Origin: Rhabditoides inermis
Taxonomy: Eukaryota > Nematoda > Chromadorea > Rhabditida > Rhabditidae
DNA length: 64,000 bases
Reading direction: 5' to 3'
NCBI GenBank assembly: GCA_963966185.1
Contig: CAWZYM010000407.1
Location: 62,001 to 126,000, forward strand
The notes below the pieces were generated by a model. The model saw only the letters and a program-made list of their open reading frames with translations. It was not told the DNA's origin and made no database searches. Below, one piece after another: positions 44,392 through 56,629 of the stretch. How positions within the stretch are numbered: position 1 is the stretch's first letter; each line of letters begins with the position of its first letter. The position numbers were made by a program, and so were the translations under genes.

Positions 44392-45799
44392 ACCCAGCAC
44401 CCACTCTAGTCGTTCTCTTCTCCACTCACTAGCTTCCCCGCGAGTCCCTTCTGCGTTCTGCGACATGCCAGCCGGGCGGAATATGCGAAGTTGCCGGTTT
44501 GCCGCTCTCACCCTCAAACCAACTCCGCACTCCGCTAGAAGACGCTGAAACACCAAACACATACAATCAAACTTCGCTTCAAATAGTATGAGAGTATAGC
44601 CACACGCATCACGCTTTGCACTTGTGTAGCACAAACCCAATCTCCCATACCATACACACTAAACACTCAAGCTCCGCCCCTATTGCCACTCCCCCTCCCC
44701 GTCCGTACCTGAAAGTCGTCTTCCGTTCCGTCTCGTCTCGCATAACACAGCCGATCATGCCGCTTCTTCATGTGGTGGCACAGCTTCTCAATCGTCGGCA
44801 GGCACTCGCCACACTCGCCGGGAACCCCATGAGTGTGAATGCGTGGCTCCTGACAGGCACAGGATCCGTGTTGTCTGATCACCCTCTGGTGGTGGTAGAA
44901 CATCGAGCGCCGGATCACCATCTCACACGAAGGACATCGTTGTTCTGCAATCAACAATCGCATGCGCATTGACTTATCTTCTTCTACATTGCTTCCGAAT
45001 TGAGTGTAACTGTTGTGAAATATTGCTTTGCTCGTGAACAACTACTTGTGCGATGGAATCATGGATTGTATACGACGCTCTTACGCTTACCGGCTTCTTG
45101 TCGATCATCATATGGCGGGGCATGGCCTCGTTCTGGGCAGCCAACACCTCGTCGCGCATCTCGGGGACGGGGACGGGGTCGCCAACGTGCGCTGCATCTC
45201 GCACTCGCACGCACGGCCAGCCTTCTCAAACATATCCATATACGTGTATTCACAAAACATGGGCAATTAGGAATTCGCACCACACACCACCTCACCACCA
45301 CACCATGGGTTTCGCAACGGCCAATTTTCGCGCGTAACAAGCATCTTGTCAATGAATAATGGCAGAGAACAAGTGAGTTTGTTTTCTCGCCATTCACAAC
45401 TCTAGTGTTACGACAAGGCTACCATAGCCAGTTCTGTTCTGGCACGCGATGTCTGCTTCGACTCACGTGTGCCTGTTGCATGAGGACGGGTATGTCGTCG
45501 CGTCCATCACTCCTCCTCCTCCTGCACCTCCTCCTCCACTACCACTCCGTCATCCTAGAACAGCTCTTCGACAGCCAGGTTACGCTTCCAGACTGCTAAA
45601 CGACATATTGTTACAAAGTACAGTATCCAGAAAACACTGATACAGAATGAAGGGATATTTATATAAACATATAATATCGTATTTCAAACTACAGAACACA
45701 CACCTTCTCGTGTTACTTGTTGTCTGACTCCCATGTCGTTCACTCCCTCCACGTCAACAATCTCCTCGCCAGGCGAGGCTCGCCTCCAGAAGCGTCCGC
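44074..45799 (-). CDS. C2H2 zinc-finger protein gene
   Basis: Leftward exons with good splice sites: 44710-44943, 44394-44544 and 44114-44252 join in phase, and a stop follows a further short intron (about 44074-44090). Upstream exons at 45091 to about 45220 (EMRDEVLAAQNEAMPRHM) and 45704-45799 probably belong, but their joins are uncertain. Exon 44710-44943 carries two C2H2-type fingers, CPSC...HHQRVIRQH and CGEC...HHMKKRH, which suggests nucleic-acid binding. The C-terminal part (VDLIRSILSLETEPDFFD, RGWTCFPR) is not recognised. No start codon is fixed. A CT run at about 44341-44390 lies in an intron. Confidence 0.6.
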
Positions 45800-46407
45800 C
45801 TAAAAGCGATAAAACAATAATCATAAACAAATCAACCACGCACTTTCCCATGCTCCAACTTTGGCAATCCATGATGGAATGCCAAAGTTGTAGTCTAGAT
45901 GCGTCGGATCCATCTCATCGCGCCTCATCACAAACCCATATCCCACACAAATCAAATTAGCATGAACACCGTCATAACTATGTTTCCACAAAATTAATAT
46001 CAGTGAATAAAAAAAAGAACGGAAAGTTTGGAAATAAAAATTAACAGCCCTCCGACATGGTTCTCATAATAGCGCTATTTTTATGTATTGAGAAAGGGGC
46101 TGTCACAACTCACAACCACATACGAGGATAACGGAGAACTATCTAAACCCACACGTTTAGTTTTATCGTCTCCAATCACAGGATTCAGGATTATATCTTT
46201 CAAGAACGTCGGAAGTCAACGTCCGAAACTTCACTCTCACTCCACTCTTACAAAAACGCCAGTCAAATGTAGACAAACTCAATAGCGTGGAATGTAAACA
46301 TAAATACCCCACCAAGAGCAACAAACTATACAACCACAACCAAAATCATAACATAAAAACCATACATGTACGCTTCACTGTTTCACAGTTACTCAGTGCA
46401 AAAATAC

Positions 46408-46490
46408 ATCTGATTCACCCAATTCGAAATCTGATTCACCCAATTCGAAATCTGATTCACCTAATTCGAAATCTGATTCAACCAATTCGT
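46408..46490 (+). repeat. 21-bp tandem repeat, four copies
   Basis: Unit AATCTGATTCACCCAATTCG with small changes. 45800-46525 otherwise shows only an 11-bp-stem hairpin near 45856-45891. Confidence 0.85.
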
Positions 46491-46525
46491 CCTGATCCTG
46501 AACTATCAACCATCACATCACCCAC

Positions 46526-46660
46526 CTCCTGCACCTTCTTCTCCTTCTCCACACTCGCCTCGCCACCTTCTCGCCCACTCCCTTCACCTTGCCGTGCCCT
46601 TCATTGTTGAAGAACACCACCATAGACCATAGGGTTCTTGTTGTTGTCGCCTCCGCGGAT
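46526..46660 (-). CDS. Possible isolated exon
   Basis: Leftward exon between TGTTCAG and GTGGGT. One frame is open throughout and includes MVVFFNNEGHGKVKGVGEKVA, which looks protein-like. No partner exon found. Confidence 0.3.
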
Positions 46661-47253
46661 CTGAACACACATCGTTTCTCTCTCTCTTCCTCTTTCTTAT
46701 ACTCTCTCTATCTCAGCCTCCTCTCCGTCTCCTCTCTCTCTTCCCCTCAATACATTCCACAACTCTCCAAAAATCTTCATCACACCTTTCCAACCACTTC
46801 TCAGACAATCTACAACTTTCTAGATCCAACAACAAAAGATCCAACAACAACCAACAACTTTCTAGATCTTTACGTTTGTTCAATTTATCGCCATTCTCAA
46901 TGAATTCATACTCTTGTGCGCTGTTTGGCTAATGTTGTATTCGAAAAAGAATTATTCGCGCCGAAAATTTCTTGCCAGAGTATCGTGTTCTCTAACATAG
47001 CGGCATACGCAGTGAAACGTCTGCACGTTCCAGAATGTTTTTAGCTCAGCTGTTTTCCTGGTAATTGCTTGTTTTTATGTGTGTTTGTTTCTTTTTATTG
47101 ATATATTCCTAGTCTAAACAATGGTGATCACGCGTGTTTATCGAAACTGCGAAGATAGAATGATCCGTTTAGTTCAAAGTTTGGATGTTATCATAATATT
47201 TATGCATGCGAAGTTTGCTTGAAGCTTGAATTGTGTGTTGAGGTGATAGGACG

Positions 47254-47578
47254 CCCAATCTCGGAATCAGTTTCCACACTTTCCACACTAAAACCGTTGT
47301 TCTGCTCCATTTTGATCATCTACTTCATCTGAATTTGCATGAATGTAATCTATCAGTGTCAAGCAAGGATACCATTGATAATCACCTACTTTCATTTTTG
47401 ACAAATTTTCAAAAATCCAAAATTTGCATATCATAGTAAATTTCTTGTGTGATACTTCTGATCCAACCTTACTTGCCTATCATACCTCAACATACCTAGT
47501 TGTCATCAAAACCATGAATTTCTGAGGCAGAACAACGAGTTCTAGGTGGAAAGTGTGGAAACTGATTCCGAGATCGGG
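47254..47578. mobile_element. 325-bp MITE with 3-bp flanking duplication
   Basis: Terminal inverted repeats of about 35 bp (CCCRATCTCGGAATCAG...) at both ends, with ACG on each side. No ORF. A DNA-transposon derivative of undetermined family. Confidence 0.65.
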
Positions 47579-47761
47579 ACGCCCTTGTTGAGGTGCGTTG
47601 CCGTGTGCGGATGAGTATGGGAAAGGCTTATTTGCGTTTGTTAGGTGTTCACGTCTGCTAATTCATTGTTCTGTTGAATTTCGTGTAAGTAATGTCTTTT
47701 GCTTGGAAAGAAGAACTGAATTGAAAAGAAGAACGTTTCTGATTTCATCATCCCTTTCCAG

Positions 47762-49881
47762 TTGCCTTTGCGTCGCAACGGTCCAGGCTCGTCGGTGCCG
47801 GCCGAGCAGGTACTGCTCATCGAACAAGCACAAACAGCAGTCGGACGCCACTCAAGTAAACAGTCTTCACGAGGCCGTGGAGCTGTGAGTCGTTACTCAT
47901 TACTATTACTTGTCATCGTGATTTGTGATTAGCTAATCGTAGGTCATATCTGGGTATTAAACTTTGAACTCGGCGAGCGTTCAATGTGTTTTGTAAGTTT
48001 TGTTGCTGCTGATTGGATAGAAGATGTGTGGCGACAATCTTCAAGGGGGCGGGACTGGGCGATCCGGGGAATCGCGGGCAGGATGAGGGGTGAGCGTGAG
48101 GTTGCGATTGTGATCGGGAGTGCGTGGCTCGGCCGGAGTCAGCGACTTGAGGGCGTGGCTAGAAAGGGCGGGGCTTCGGGTGAGAACGCGGACAAATACT
48201 CACGTCCTGATGTTTTTTATGTGTGTGGGTGGTATTTGAAGACGCGATATGGTGAGTAAATGTAGAAGCAAATTGAGGGAAGATGTGCAAACGTGCTCGC
48301 CAGCGATGGTGATTAGTGAAATGAGAAACCAAATTGTTAGGTGTGATGTGTGAATGTTCAGACTTTGTGTGATTATTGAATTAACAGGCTGGACTGGAAG
48401 GGCAACGTGGCGTACAACGTGCAGGAGCGGGTCGCGTCGATGATGCACAAGGGAGAGGGCGGTATGGAGACGCTCAGCGACCGGCAGCTCGAAGTGTTGT
48501 TTGGTGAGTGACTGGGATCATGGTCCTGTACCTCTGTACATTGTATGTTTCGAGTTTTTGACGTAAGCGGGTTTGGTAGATGTGTTATCAATCTCGTGAG
48601 TTTTTGTTTACGTGATTTGTGAGAACTCGCTATAATAATAAGCTTGGAGGGAGGTAGGAGAAGAGCGTAGTCGAGGGTGTTCAGGTGTGTTCGGCGAGCA
48701 GGCTGCGTCGGTGTCGCGCGCGAAGAGGACCACGCAGCTCAACGTGGGTGGATAGTGATTTATTGATTGATTAGTTATTCTCTCTGTTCAGTTGGTTCTG
48801 GAGTCTCGAGTCTCGAGTCTATGGTGATGCGGGGGCAGGGGATGGGCGAGCGCGCCCGTATTGCCATCCTGCGCGCCAAGTGCGACAACGGAGAGAAGGT
48901 GGGTGTTTTTATTATTGTAAAATTATTTTTTAACGTTGTTCATTGTAAAGAAAAGTATTTTATTGATCAAGGAGGAAAAGCCGAAGGAAAATCTTCATTA
49001 CAAGAACCTCTCCAATGCAGAAAACTGCCCAGAGTACCTGCACATTGCACAAAACAAATTGTGTCGATGACAAGATCATAATCTAAGTTTTGTATTGTTT
49101 TGTATTCAGGGGCTGGTCGAGGAGCTTCGCGCGTGGGAGTCGGTCGGTCTGCGCCCCGGCGGAGAGACGTACGCCGCTCTTGCGCGCGCTTTTGCCATGC
49201 AGGGAAACGTCAAGGGAGTCAGGTGAGGTTTGCTCACTGAATTACAAACGATGATTTTGAAAGTAATGGTTGGAACTTTGCCACTGTTACAATCTCTGTT
49301 CTTTTCAACTTTTCAGTGACATCTCTTTTGTTCGCGAGGAGGGTCTTTCTGTGGACGAGTCTCTGCTCGAGACTATGATGTACGCCGTTGGAAGGGCGGA
49401 AGCCGGCGCTGATCAAGTCAAGGTGGGCTGTCAAGGTGGGTAGAAGTGAAATCCACAGAATTATTATGTTTCGGATGATTGATACATTACTTACTGTTTT
49501 TTGTTGTCCGTTTATATTTATATTCCAAGTTTGATTTTGAAGCGAGTTGTGGGTACGAGTGTTTGATACAATAGTATGCACCCTTCCCATTGTACTCGAC
49601 TACGACACTTAACATCTGTTTCCCTCTTTGCAGTGCTTTGTGCAGCAGCCGGGAGTGTCGGAGGTGCGTGGCGTCTGCTTTGCGCGATTGCCAAGGGAGC
49701 GATCAAAGCAGAAACGCTGAGGTAGGTCCTTGGTAAAGTGATTATTGATTTATCGATTGCTGTTACAGCTCGCCTTGATTGAGAACTTGCCGGCGCTCTC
49801 ATCCATGCGAGGGAGAACAACCTTTGGATGTGCTGGCCGATTGGATCGAGAGCGGATTGCCCGGAGCTATCGAGGAGGTAA
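47762..49881 (+). CDS. PPR-repeat protein, LRPPRC-like (partial, possibly damaged)
   Basis: Exons 47762-47884, 48388-48503, 48685-48743, 48792-48898, 49110-49222, 49317-49422, 49634-49723 and about 49768-49881 have GT/AG ends. The first encodes an Arg/Ser-rich, acid-free stretch resembling a mitochondrial targeting sequence. Exons 49110-49422 encode a pentatricopeptide-type helix pair (GLRPGGETYAALARAFAMQG, then DISFVREEGLSVDESLLETM), as in mitochondrial RNA-binding LRPPRC. The last exon has its apparent coding spread over three frames (LALIENLPAL, IHARENN, PLDVLADWIESGLPGAIEE), so it is frameshifted by mutation or sequence error. The true start and end are not fixed. Confidence 0.55.
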
Positions 49882-49981
49882 AGAGGGAGAGGGAAGAGTG
49901 CGAGGTAGACTTCCACGGCAGCGTTTGTCGTTTTTCGAGCTTAATCTGGCTTCGGAGATACATAGATGATGTGGGGCTAAT

Positions 49982-50047
49982 GTATTAGGTATTACTAAGC
50001 TAATGGATCAGGTACTACTAAGATAATGGATCAGGTATTACTAACAA
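49982..50047 (+). repeat. Short tandem repeat
   Basis: Two to three units of about 25 bp (TATTACTAAGCTAATGGATCAGG-like). Rest of 49882-50467: nothing identified. Confidence 0.6.
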
Positions 50048-50467
50048 ACTGCGAATCTTGTTTGTTAATCTTGAATGGGTATTGGAGCAGCATGTCTTCT
50101 CCTCCACCTCCCTCTCCTCTTCCTCCAGCTAAAGTGGTCTGCTGCGGGTCTGATTTGAAGGGCAAGTGTAGTCTGTAGGCAAGTGTAGTCTTGTGTATTA
50201 GACAAAAAGAACTAGGAAGAGGAAGTAATACATGCAATTCCACTCGCTGCGTGCGCTGCGCTAGCGCGCTAGTGTGTTTTGCGCGAGATTCGTATACCTA
50301 CACATTTGCATAGCATTGAAATCATTTTGTTCGTATGTCTGGACGGACATGGCTGCGTTGCAGACTGCAGTAACACCGCACATCATGGGGCTGTCATTTC
50401 TGGTTAACTGACCCCTATAGGATGGTTCGCGGTAGTACTCACACTGTCTCGACCCGTGCTGGTGCAG

Positions 50468-51672
50468 CTCGGCGGCCCTCCGGCGAGTTGTGCCTCGTCT
50501 CTTCACTCTCTGGAGACAGCCGCCGTCCTATCCGGATGCGCATGTAAGTCTTGTCTCGATCGTCTACTTGGTGCAGTTTCTCACCCCTGGTCGTTTCAGC
50601 TACCGCGTCGACTTTCGCGCGCTCGCGCTGCTCACTCGCCCGGCTCCGTCTCCTCCTTCCCCTCCTTCCCCTCCTTCCCCTCCTCCCCTTCCGCCACTCG
50701 ACTGGCTACAGGTATTTCAGTAGATTCCGGCGAACAACCATGATTTTTGTGTCGTTTGATTATGTAGATGTATGGTTCATGTTTTCACAGCGTTGCGTTT
50801 CAGGATGCCCCGCCCCCACCCCCGCAGGTCCGGCCCGGCCCGGCCGGCCCGTTCGGTGGAGGAGCGCCGCCGCCGCCGCCCCCTCCTCGGTCCACCATGC
50901 CCGTTGGCGGTGAGTGGCGAGTGGATAGGGAAGAGTGGATTCGGACGACGCTATTCTATTTGTGTTTAGTTGACGGACCGGGATCTCTCGGTGCACCTCC
51001 GCCGCCGCCGCCGCCGCCGCCCCTGCCCGAAGGATTCGTCTTGTCTGGCAAGCCGGTGGAGATGCCCGCACAGCAAATCGACAAGGGAGTATTTCTGGCG
51101 GTGAGTGTGAAGAGTATATCATACTCATTTGAAGAATGCAGTGTTCTATTCGTCTTGTGTTTATGATGAGGAGTCATAGTCATGTTTGTTTGCCCGCATC
51201 TTTTTTTAAACCCTCATTGTTTGCAGGAGATCCGGGCGGGAATGCGGCTGCGCACTGTGTCGTCTCCAGCGGCGGGCGGAGAAGAAGGGAGGGTCGATGC
51301 TCGCCAGTTCTTCCTGCAGCAGATCAGGGCGGGCATGCGACTCAAACCGGTGAGTGTGCGGGTGGGGCGTGCGAGCATGCATGTCGCGATGTTGGAGAGG
51401 TGTTATTGGATCGTGACTGGTAGGGTGGTGATGGTGATGGGGTCGGTGAAGTGTATTATTGATGGGTTTTAGTATTTTCTATGGCAAGTGGGTTGATAGG
51501 AGTTGATGTGATTGACGATTCTGAATATTGTTTGATTATTTGTGATTGCAGTTTGACTCGACGATGGCAGAAAGGCGTCGCTCGCCGATGACTGAGATGG
51601 GTGGGCTGGCCGGCGAGCTCGCCAGGGCACTCGAGGAGCGACGAAACAATATGGGCTGCGACAGCAGTGACG
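50468..51672 (+). CDS. WASP/WAVE-family actin-nucleation promoter, C-terminal half
   Basis: Exons 50468-50543, 50577-50711, 50804-50909, 50970-51100, 51227-51349 and 51552-51672 join in phase, and the last joins 55651-55688. Encoded in order: a short folded segment (PRLFTLWRQPPSYPDAH), three polyproline blocks, a first WH2-like motif (EIRAGMRLRTV), a second (FFLQQIRAGMRLKPV), and an amphipathic connector helix (GGLAGELARALEERR). With the acidic Trp tail in the last exon this is a WH2-WH2-C-A (VCA) module that binds actin and Arp2/3 complex. Two WH2 motifs favour N-WASP-type; the tail resembles WAVE as well. WH1 or GTPase-binding domains are not seen upstream, and the 5' end is unknown. Confidence 0.72.
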
Positions 51673-51853
51673 GTAAGAGGGGGGGGGGTACGGTAGTTTG
51701 GATCTACGGTAGACATGAGTTGTGGTTTGGTGATGATGGATCTGGGTACGGTAGACATGGGCGTTAGGTATTTGTTTGGTTAGGTCATGTTAAAAGATTC
51801 CAGATGAATCTCTCCGATTCTCTGTGGTTTGGTGATGATTGATGATACTAATA

Positions 51854-52742
51854 CACTACTCGCCACATTGAATAGCAAAAGTGTGGGCCCGGGTGCCCCC
51901 GGTGTGGGCCCGAGTGGGCCCGCGCCCCGTATTCGATCATATCGAAATATTTTCTCATGAAATTTTGTATACATAATGAGAAAAGCATTCCGCATCGATC
52001 TGCGTTTACAGAATTTTGAAATTTTGATTTTGATTTTTTTCGGGCTCACACCCTGTGGGACCGGCGGTCCCACTGAGTGTCCCCGGTGTGGGACCGTGTG
52101 GGCCCGACAAGCTCACTCTGTGCCCCCGGTGTGGGACCGTGTGGGCCCGAACACTATTTCTTCTTATTTTACTATTTTCATCAAAAACAAACATTACTAA
52201 CGTAATCCCCATAGTGTATTTAGGCTGGAAACATGTTTTGAGCGAAAAATGAAACATGTTCCACTCACCATGACATCATGAGTTGACGTCACTTTGCCGT
52301 TTCGACAGGTCACACTTTTCCGATTTTGATAAGAATAACTGCTTCCGATTTTTATTATTTTGTTTGTGAGCTACATTTGGAGACATAATTTCTTATTTGA
52401 ATTGCATATATGATTGGTCCCCCGATAAAACGATGCCCGTTTAGTGCATCCAGTCCCTCCTATTGTCATCCAATCGCATATGGCTACTCTGCCTTGAGCG
52501 GTTACAGTCTGCTGCGCGACTGCTGGTGTCACTAGGTCAACTTCTGAAAAGACACTCGAAATATCAGAATGCACTTTTGATAAAACACTGATATTATAAT
52601 CGATTGTGTCTCGTTTTCCGAATCAGGAATATACCATGTTTCATATGGTTCCGATGAAGTTCACTATATTCCGTTCACTACCCACGCCATCATACAGTAC
52701 TCACGTGACGCGCATGTATGGATTCCACGAGTGAGCGTGGGT

Positions 52743-52794
<52 letters not shown>

Positions 52795-55610
52795 TGGCGT
52801 CCGATCAAAATGGAAACTGCACCACTGAACTTCCCATCTTTCACTCCTTATTGTGATAATATTGTGTCAGCATTTTGTTTTCATGATTTCCACAACGTTG
52901 TCACACATGAGTCTTTAGCGAGAACCCGCCCGGTGCGAGAGAGGAGGGGGCGGGGCATAGAGGAGTCGCGTCTCTCTGGCTGTGCCCTGCCACAGGCGGG
53001 AGAGACTGTGACGCGATAACATATCTGAATTCCACCATTCAAATTCATGAAATCAAAAATGATCAATTTTAAATTGTTTTCAGTTTGTTACAAACATTTC
53101 GAGCTTCAAAAAGAGGTCTCATAAGGACCTGACGAAACATGCAGTCTTCGGAAGTACGGCCACATTGTCGCGGTTAGAGCTTGAATCGTCATTCTACGCT
53201 ATTTGAAAAGGGAATAGCACAAGAGTGAACCCGACGACCGGTGTGGGTAGGGAATAGTAAATAAATCGTTTTTTTTTTCAAGAAATAGCGAATCTTTTGA
53301 TCTGTGAAGCTCTTTAGTGTTTGAGAAACCAGATTTGAATTTGTGCGCATCGGCTTTCTCTCATTGAGACGAGTAAAATGACGTCTTTAATTTTAAGTTT
53401 GGACCAATTTGAACGAAATCAGTATCGCCACTCCGGCTGGAATTGGCAGCTCAACTTGAGTAATCACGAAACCACCACACATTTATTACAGTATTAGGGA
53501 CCACAATGACATTTTCAGATGTTTGGATATGGTACAGCAATTAATTCATTAATGTAGTTCATTTTAAGCTGAGTTCAAAAATATATAATGTTCATAGGGT
53601 TGATCGTTCATATTGCGCTCAAATTCCGCGCGGCGCGCGCACCCGAGCGCGCGCTCACATAGGAAAAGTGCGACAGAGGGCGGCTAGATCAAAACACTGA
53701 TGACGTCATCGAAAGTTAAATTATAAATATATTCGTTCATATTAGTAGCACTACGCTTTGTTTGATTGTAATTGATCAGTACTTGACGAAACACGTCTCT
53801 TATGACATCATTTTTCATTACTCATTTCGGGCAATGGCGGCTAGATCAAAGAAAAATGACGTCATCATATCACTCTTTATCGATTTTCACTACTATACAG
53901 GGTACATTATCCCATAAATAAAATATCGTTGGAATCAGCGTGAAAGGGCGAACCGTTCTATGCTAATTAGAGCACATCATGCGTCCAGTGAGAATATGTT
54001 ACATGATTCCGCCGGGCTCTCTGCAACTCACGTTGTGGTCCCTATTACAGTATCGGTGTTCACTCTCCGGGTGCAGCATGGTCTCTAATATTTGTCTGAA
54101 CCTCTTCCTCTCTTGTATCGTGCGTTCTCTAACCCTCTCGCGTCCGGATCTCACTCTTTTACACACTCTCTCATATCGAGTCTCCACTCATTCCCAAGCC
54201 CAACTCTGCCTGTAGCGTGCTACGGGCGGGTGAGGGAAGAGAGTGAATAGAGAATGTGGTAGTCGTGTGAGACAAACTCTCGAATGAAACAGCACTCACA
54301 CACAATATAAATGTACTGATTTCGATCTTGAACTAAATTACAAACATTAAAGTTAGTTTATTGGCAGATACATTTCGCGTATTGAAACCTTGAAACGGAC
54401 ACGAAAGACTGTTCTGTAACTGAAAAAGTTTCGTATGTCCTTATGAGACCTCTTTTTGAAGCTCAAAATGTATGTATCAAACTGAAAACAAGATTGATTA
54501 TATATGATTTCATGAATTTGAAGGATGGAGACATGTTATCGCGTCGCAGTCTCTCCCGCCTGTGGCAGGGCACAACCAGAGAGACGCGACTCCTCTATAA
54601 AAAATCATGAAAACAAAATGCTGACACAATATTATCACAATAAGGAGTGAAATGTGGGGGTGCAGTTTCCATTTTGATCGGACGCCACGCTCTCTCTCTC
54701 TCTCTCTCTCTCTCACTCACTACCCACGCTCACTCGTGGAATCCATACATGCGCGTCACGTGAGTACTGTATGATGGCGTGGGTAGTGAACGGAATATAG
54801 TGAACTTCATCGGAACCATATGAAACATGGTATATTCCTGATTCGGAAAACGAGACACAATCGATTATAATATCAGTGTTTTATCAAAAGTGCATTCTGA
54901 TATTTCGAGTGTCTTTTCAGAAGTTGACCTAGTGACACCAGCAGTCGCGCAGCAGACTGTAACCGCTCAAGGCAGAGTAGCCATATGCGATTGGATGACA
55001 ATAGGAGGGACTGGATGCACTAAACGGGCATCGTTTTATCGGGGGACCAATCATATATGCAATTCAAATAAGAAATTATGTCTCCAAATGTAGCTCACAA
55101 ACAAAATAATAAAAATCGGAAGCAGTTATTCTTATCAAAATCGGAAAAGTGTGACCTGTCGAAACGGCAAAGTGACGTCAACTCATGATGTCATGGTGAG
55201 TGAAACATGTTTCATTTTTCGCTCAAAACATGTTTCCAGCCTAAATACACTATGGGGATTACGTTAGTAATGTTTGTTTTTAATGAAAATAGTAAAATAA
55301 GAAGATATAGTGTTCGGGCCCACACGGTCCCACACCGGGGGCACAGAGTGAGCCCGTCGGGCCCACACGGTCCCACACCGGGGACACTCAGTGGGACCGC
55401 CGGTCCCACAGGGTGTGAGCCCGAAAAAAATCAAAATCAAAATTTCAAAATTCTGTAAACGCAGATCGATGCGGAATGCTTTTCTCATTATGTATACAAA
55501 ATTTCATGAGAAAATATTTCGATATGATCGAATACGGGGCGCGGGCCCACTCGGGCCCACACCGGGGGCACCCGGGCCCACACTTTTGCTATTCCATGTG
55601 GCGAGTAGTG
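51854..55610. mobile_element. 3.76-kb foldback element in the WASP-type gene's last intron
   Basis: Inverted arms start CACTACTCGCCACA and are flanked by TA on both sides (51852-51853, 55611-55612). Arms extend about 1.3 kb inward (to about 53130 and from about 54435), with GGGCCC/GTGTGGGACCG-rich tandem motifs near the ends and an AG/CT run at 52745-52795 mirrored at 54689-54713. The right arm has lost about 80 bp. The loop (53130-54435) contains a nested MITE and no transposase. Arm segment 52920-53020 matches the foldback element at 2347-4613. Confidence 0.8.
53495..54044. mobile_element. 550-bp MITE nested in the foldback loop
   Basis: Ends TAGGGACCACAA and complement, flanked by TTACAGTAT on both sides (53486-53494, 54045-54053), a perfect 9-bp duplication. 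Same end motif (TAGGGACC) and shared GACGTCAT/CGCGCG interior as the element at 37765-38170, so one Mutator-like family. Confidence 0.85.
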
Positions 55611-55650
55611 TACACTTGTGTTGGGTTATTGATTGACTTGCTGTTTTCAG

Positions 55651-55688
55651 AGTCGGACTCAGACTTGTCGGACCATTGGACTGACTGA
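55651..55688 (+). CDS. WASP/WAVE-type gene, last exon (acidic tail)
   Basis: TTTTCAG acceptor. Two bases complete the codon split at 51672, then SDSDLSDHWTD and TGA. An acidic stretch with a single conserved Trp is the Arp2/3-binding A region that ends WASP/WAVE proteins. The intron before it is 3978 nt and is almost wholly the foldback element. Confidence 0.75.
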
Positions 55689-55839
55689 AGGCCGGAAGCC
55701 TGGGAAGCCTTCGCTTCGCCCACTCGTTCTTTGACTAGACTATACTTGAATGTACATTTGATTTTACTGTGACTGACTGCTGCCTGTATAAAGATATTTG
55801 TCTATGTGGCTTGTCGTTGGTGGGGCAGAATGGTGGCAG

Positions 55840-55988
55840 TGAGGTTTAGCCCGGATATCCGAACACCGATTCGAATCGCGCGCCAAAAGTGATTTTTGGA
55901 ATGGTTTGGCCGCGCAGCGGTCGCGGCGCGGCAGAAGAAGTCGCACGCTTCGAGAGCGACGTCTTCTTTATCTACGACGTTTTTGTTG
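55840..55988 (+). repeat. PAT split repeat A1
   Basis: 149 bp, TGAGGTTTAGCCCGGATATC to ACGTTTTTGTTG. Its partner A2 is at 58687-58835, with a single T/C difference. Confidence 0.95.
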
Positions 55989-56032
55989 TCGTGTGTGGTT
56001 GCTTCATCTGTTTCACCCGTCCCTACCTTCTC

Positions 56033-56629
56033 ATGGACCCCAAGGACCCCAAGCTCGCAGCTGCGGAGGCCGCCGGATTCACCGAGGAGGAGCGCAAGGT
56101 TCTGGCCCTCTTCCTCGCCGCCGGAGAAGCTCCTCCCCAGAGGACCCCCTTTCCCTATGGAGACAACCAGTCGTTCAATCGACAGCTCGATGTCATCAAC
56201 AACACCCTCAAGCTGCTGGACAACGCCAAGTTCGCTGCCTCTCCCGACGACAAGAACCAGTTCATCACCGACGCCATCAAGAACCTAGAGGACCGCGGTC
56301 GCTTGCTGGGTCTGGCCGACAAGGACAGGAGGGTGCTAGATGTCTATGACCGAGTCAACCTCCTGTCCTCTGCCACTGGACCCGGAGGAGACCCCCTCCA
56401 GCTGGCGCTCGCGCTGATGCCCACGGCCGCGCCCCCCGAGAAGAAGCGGAAGGTCGACCAGCCCTTTCGTGCGAGCGGGGCTGACAGGAGCGCTCAGCCT
56501 CGCTCATCTGCCGAGAGCTCCCGGATCGCGGACTCCCTCCGCGCTCTCAACGACCGCCTCGATCGCGCTGAGAGGAGGCGCTCCCCCGACCGCTCGTCCC
56601 GTAGCCGCTACGCCGACAGGAGACACTGA
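56033..56629 (+). CDS. PAT gag-like protein, 198 codons
   Basis: The ATG at 56033 is preferred because the frame upstream runs through repeat A1. The product has an Ala/Glu-rich start (MDPKDPKLAAAEAAGFTEEE), a helical middle (NNTLKLLDNAKFAAS, LEDRGRLLGLADKDRR), a KKRKVDQP basic patch like a nuclear localisation signal, and an Arg/Ser-rich tail. It fits the first ORF of DIRS/PAT elements, which have weakly conserved Gag proteins without zinc knuckle. It overlaps the start of the RT frame. Confidence 0.75.
   Translation: MDPKDPKLAAAEAAGFTEEERKVLALFLAAGEAPPQRTPFPYGDNQSFNRQLDVINNTLKLLDNAKFAASPDDKNQFITDAIKNLEDRGRLLGLADKDRRVLDVYDRVNLLSSATGPGGDPLQLALALMPTAAPPEKKRKVDQPFRASGADRSAQPRSSAESSRIADSLRALNDRLDRAERRRSPDRSSRSRYADRRH

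Noticed and set aside
46526..49881. Joining the minus-strand exon at 46526-46660 or the PPR exons to the WASP-type gene as one gene
   Set aside because: Strand or codon phase does not fit: the last PPR exon ends in phase 0 while 50468 needs phase 2.
51854..51866. CACTA-superfamily transposon from the CACTAC end
   Set aside because: CACTA elements make a 3-bp duplication and carry characteristic subterminal repeats; here only TA is shared by the flanks and no transposase is present.
53979..54215. Possible RT remnant in the foldback loop
   Set aside because: Composition (RERVRER-type on the minus strand) hints at a coiled coil, but no RT motif is present and most of it lies within or across the end of a MITE.
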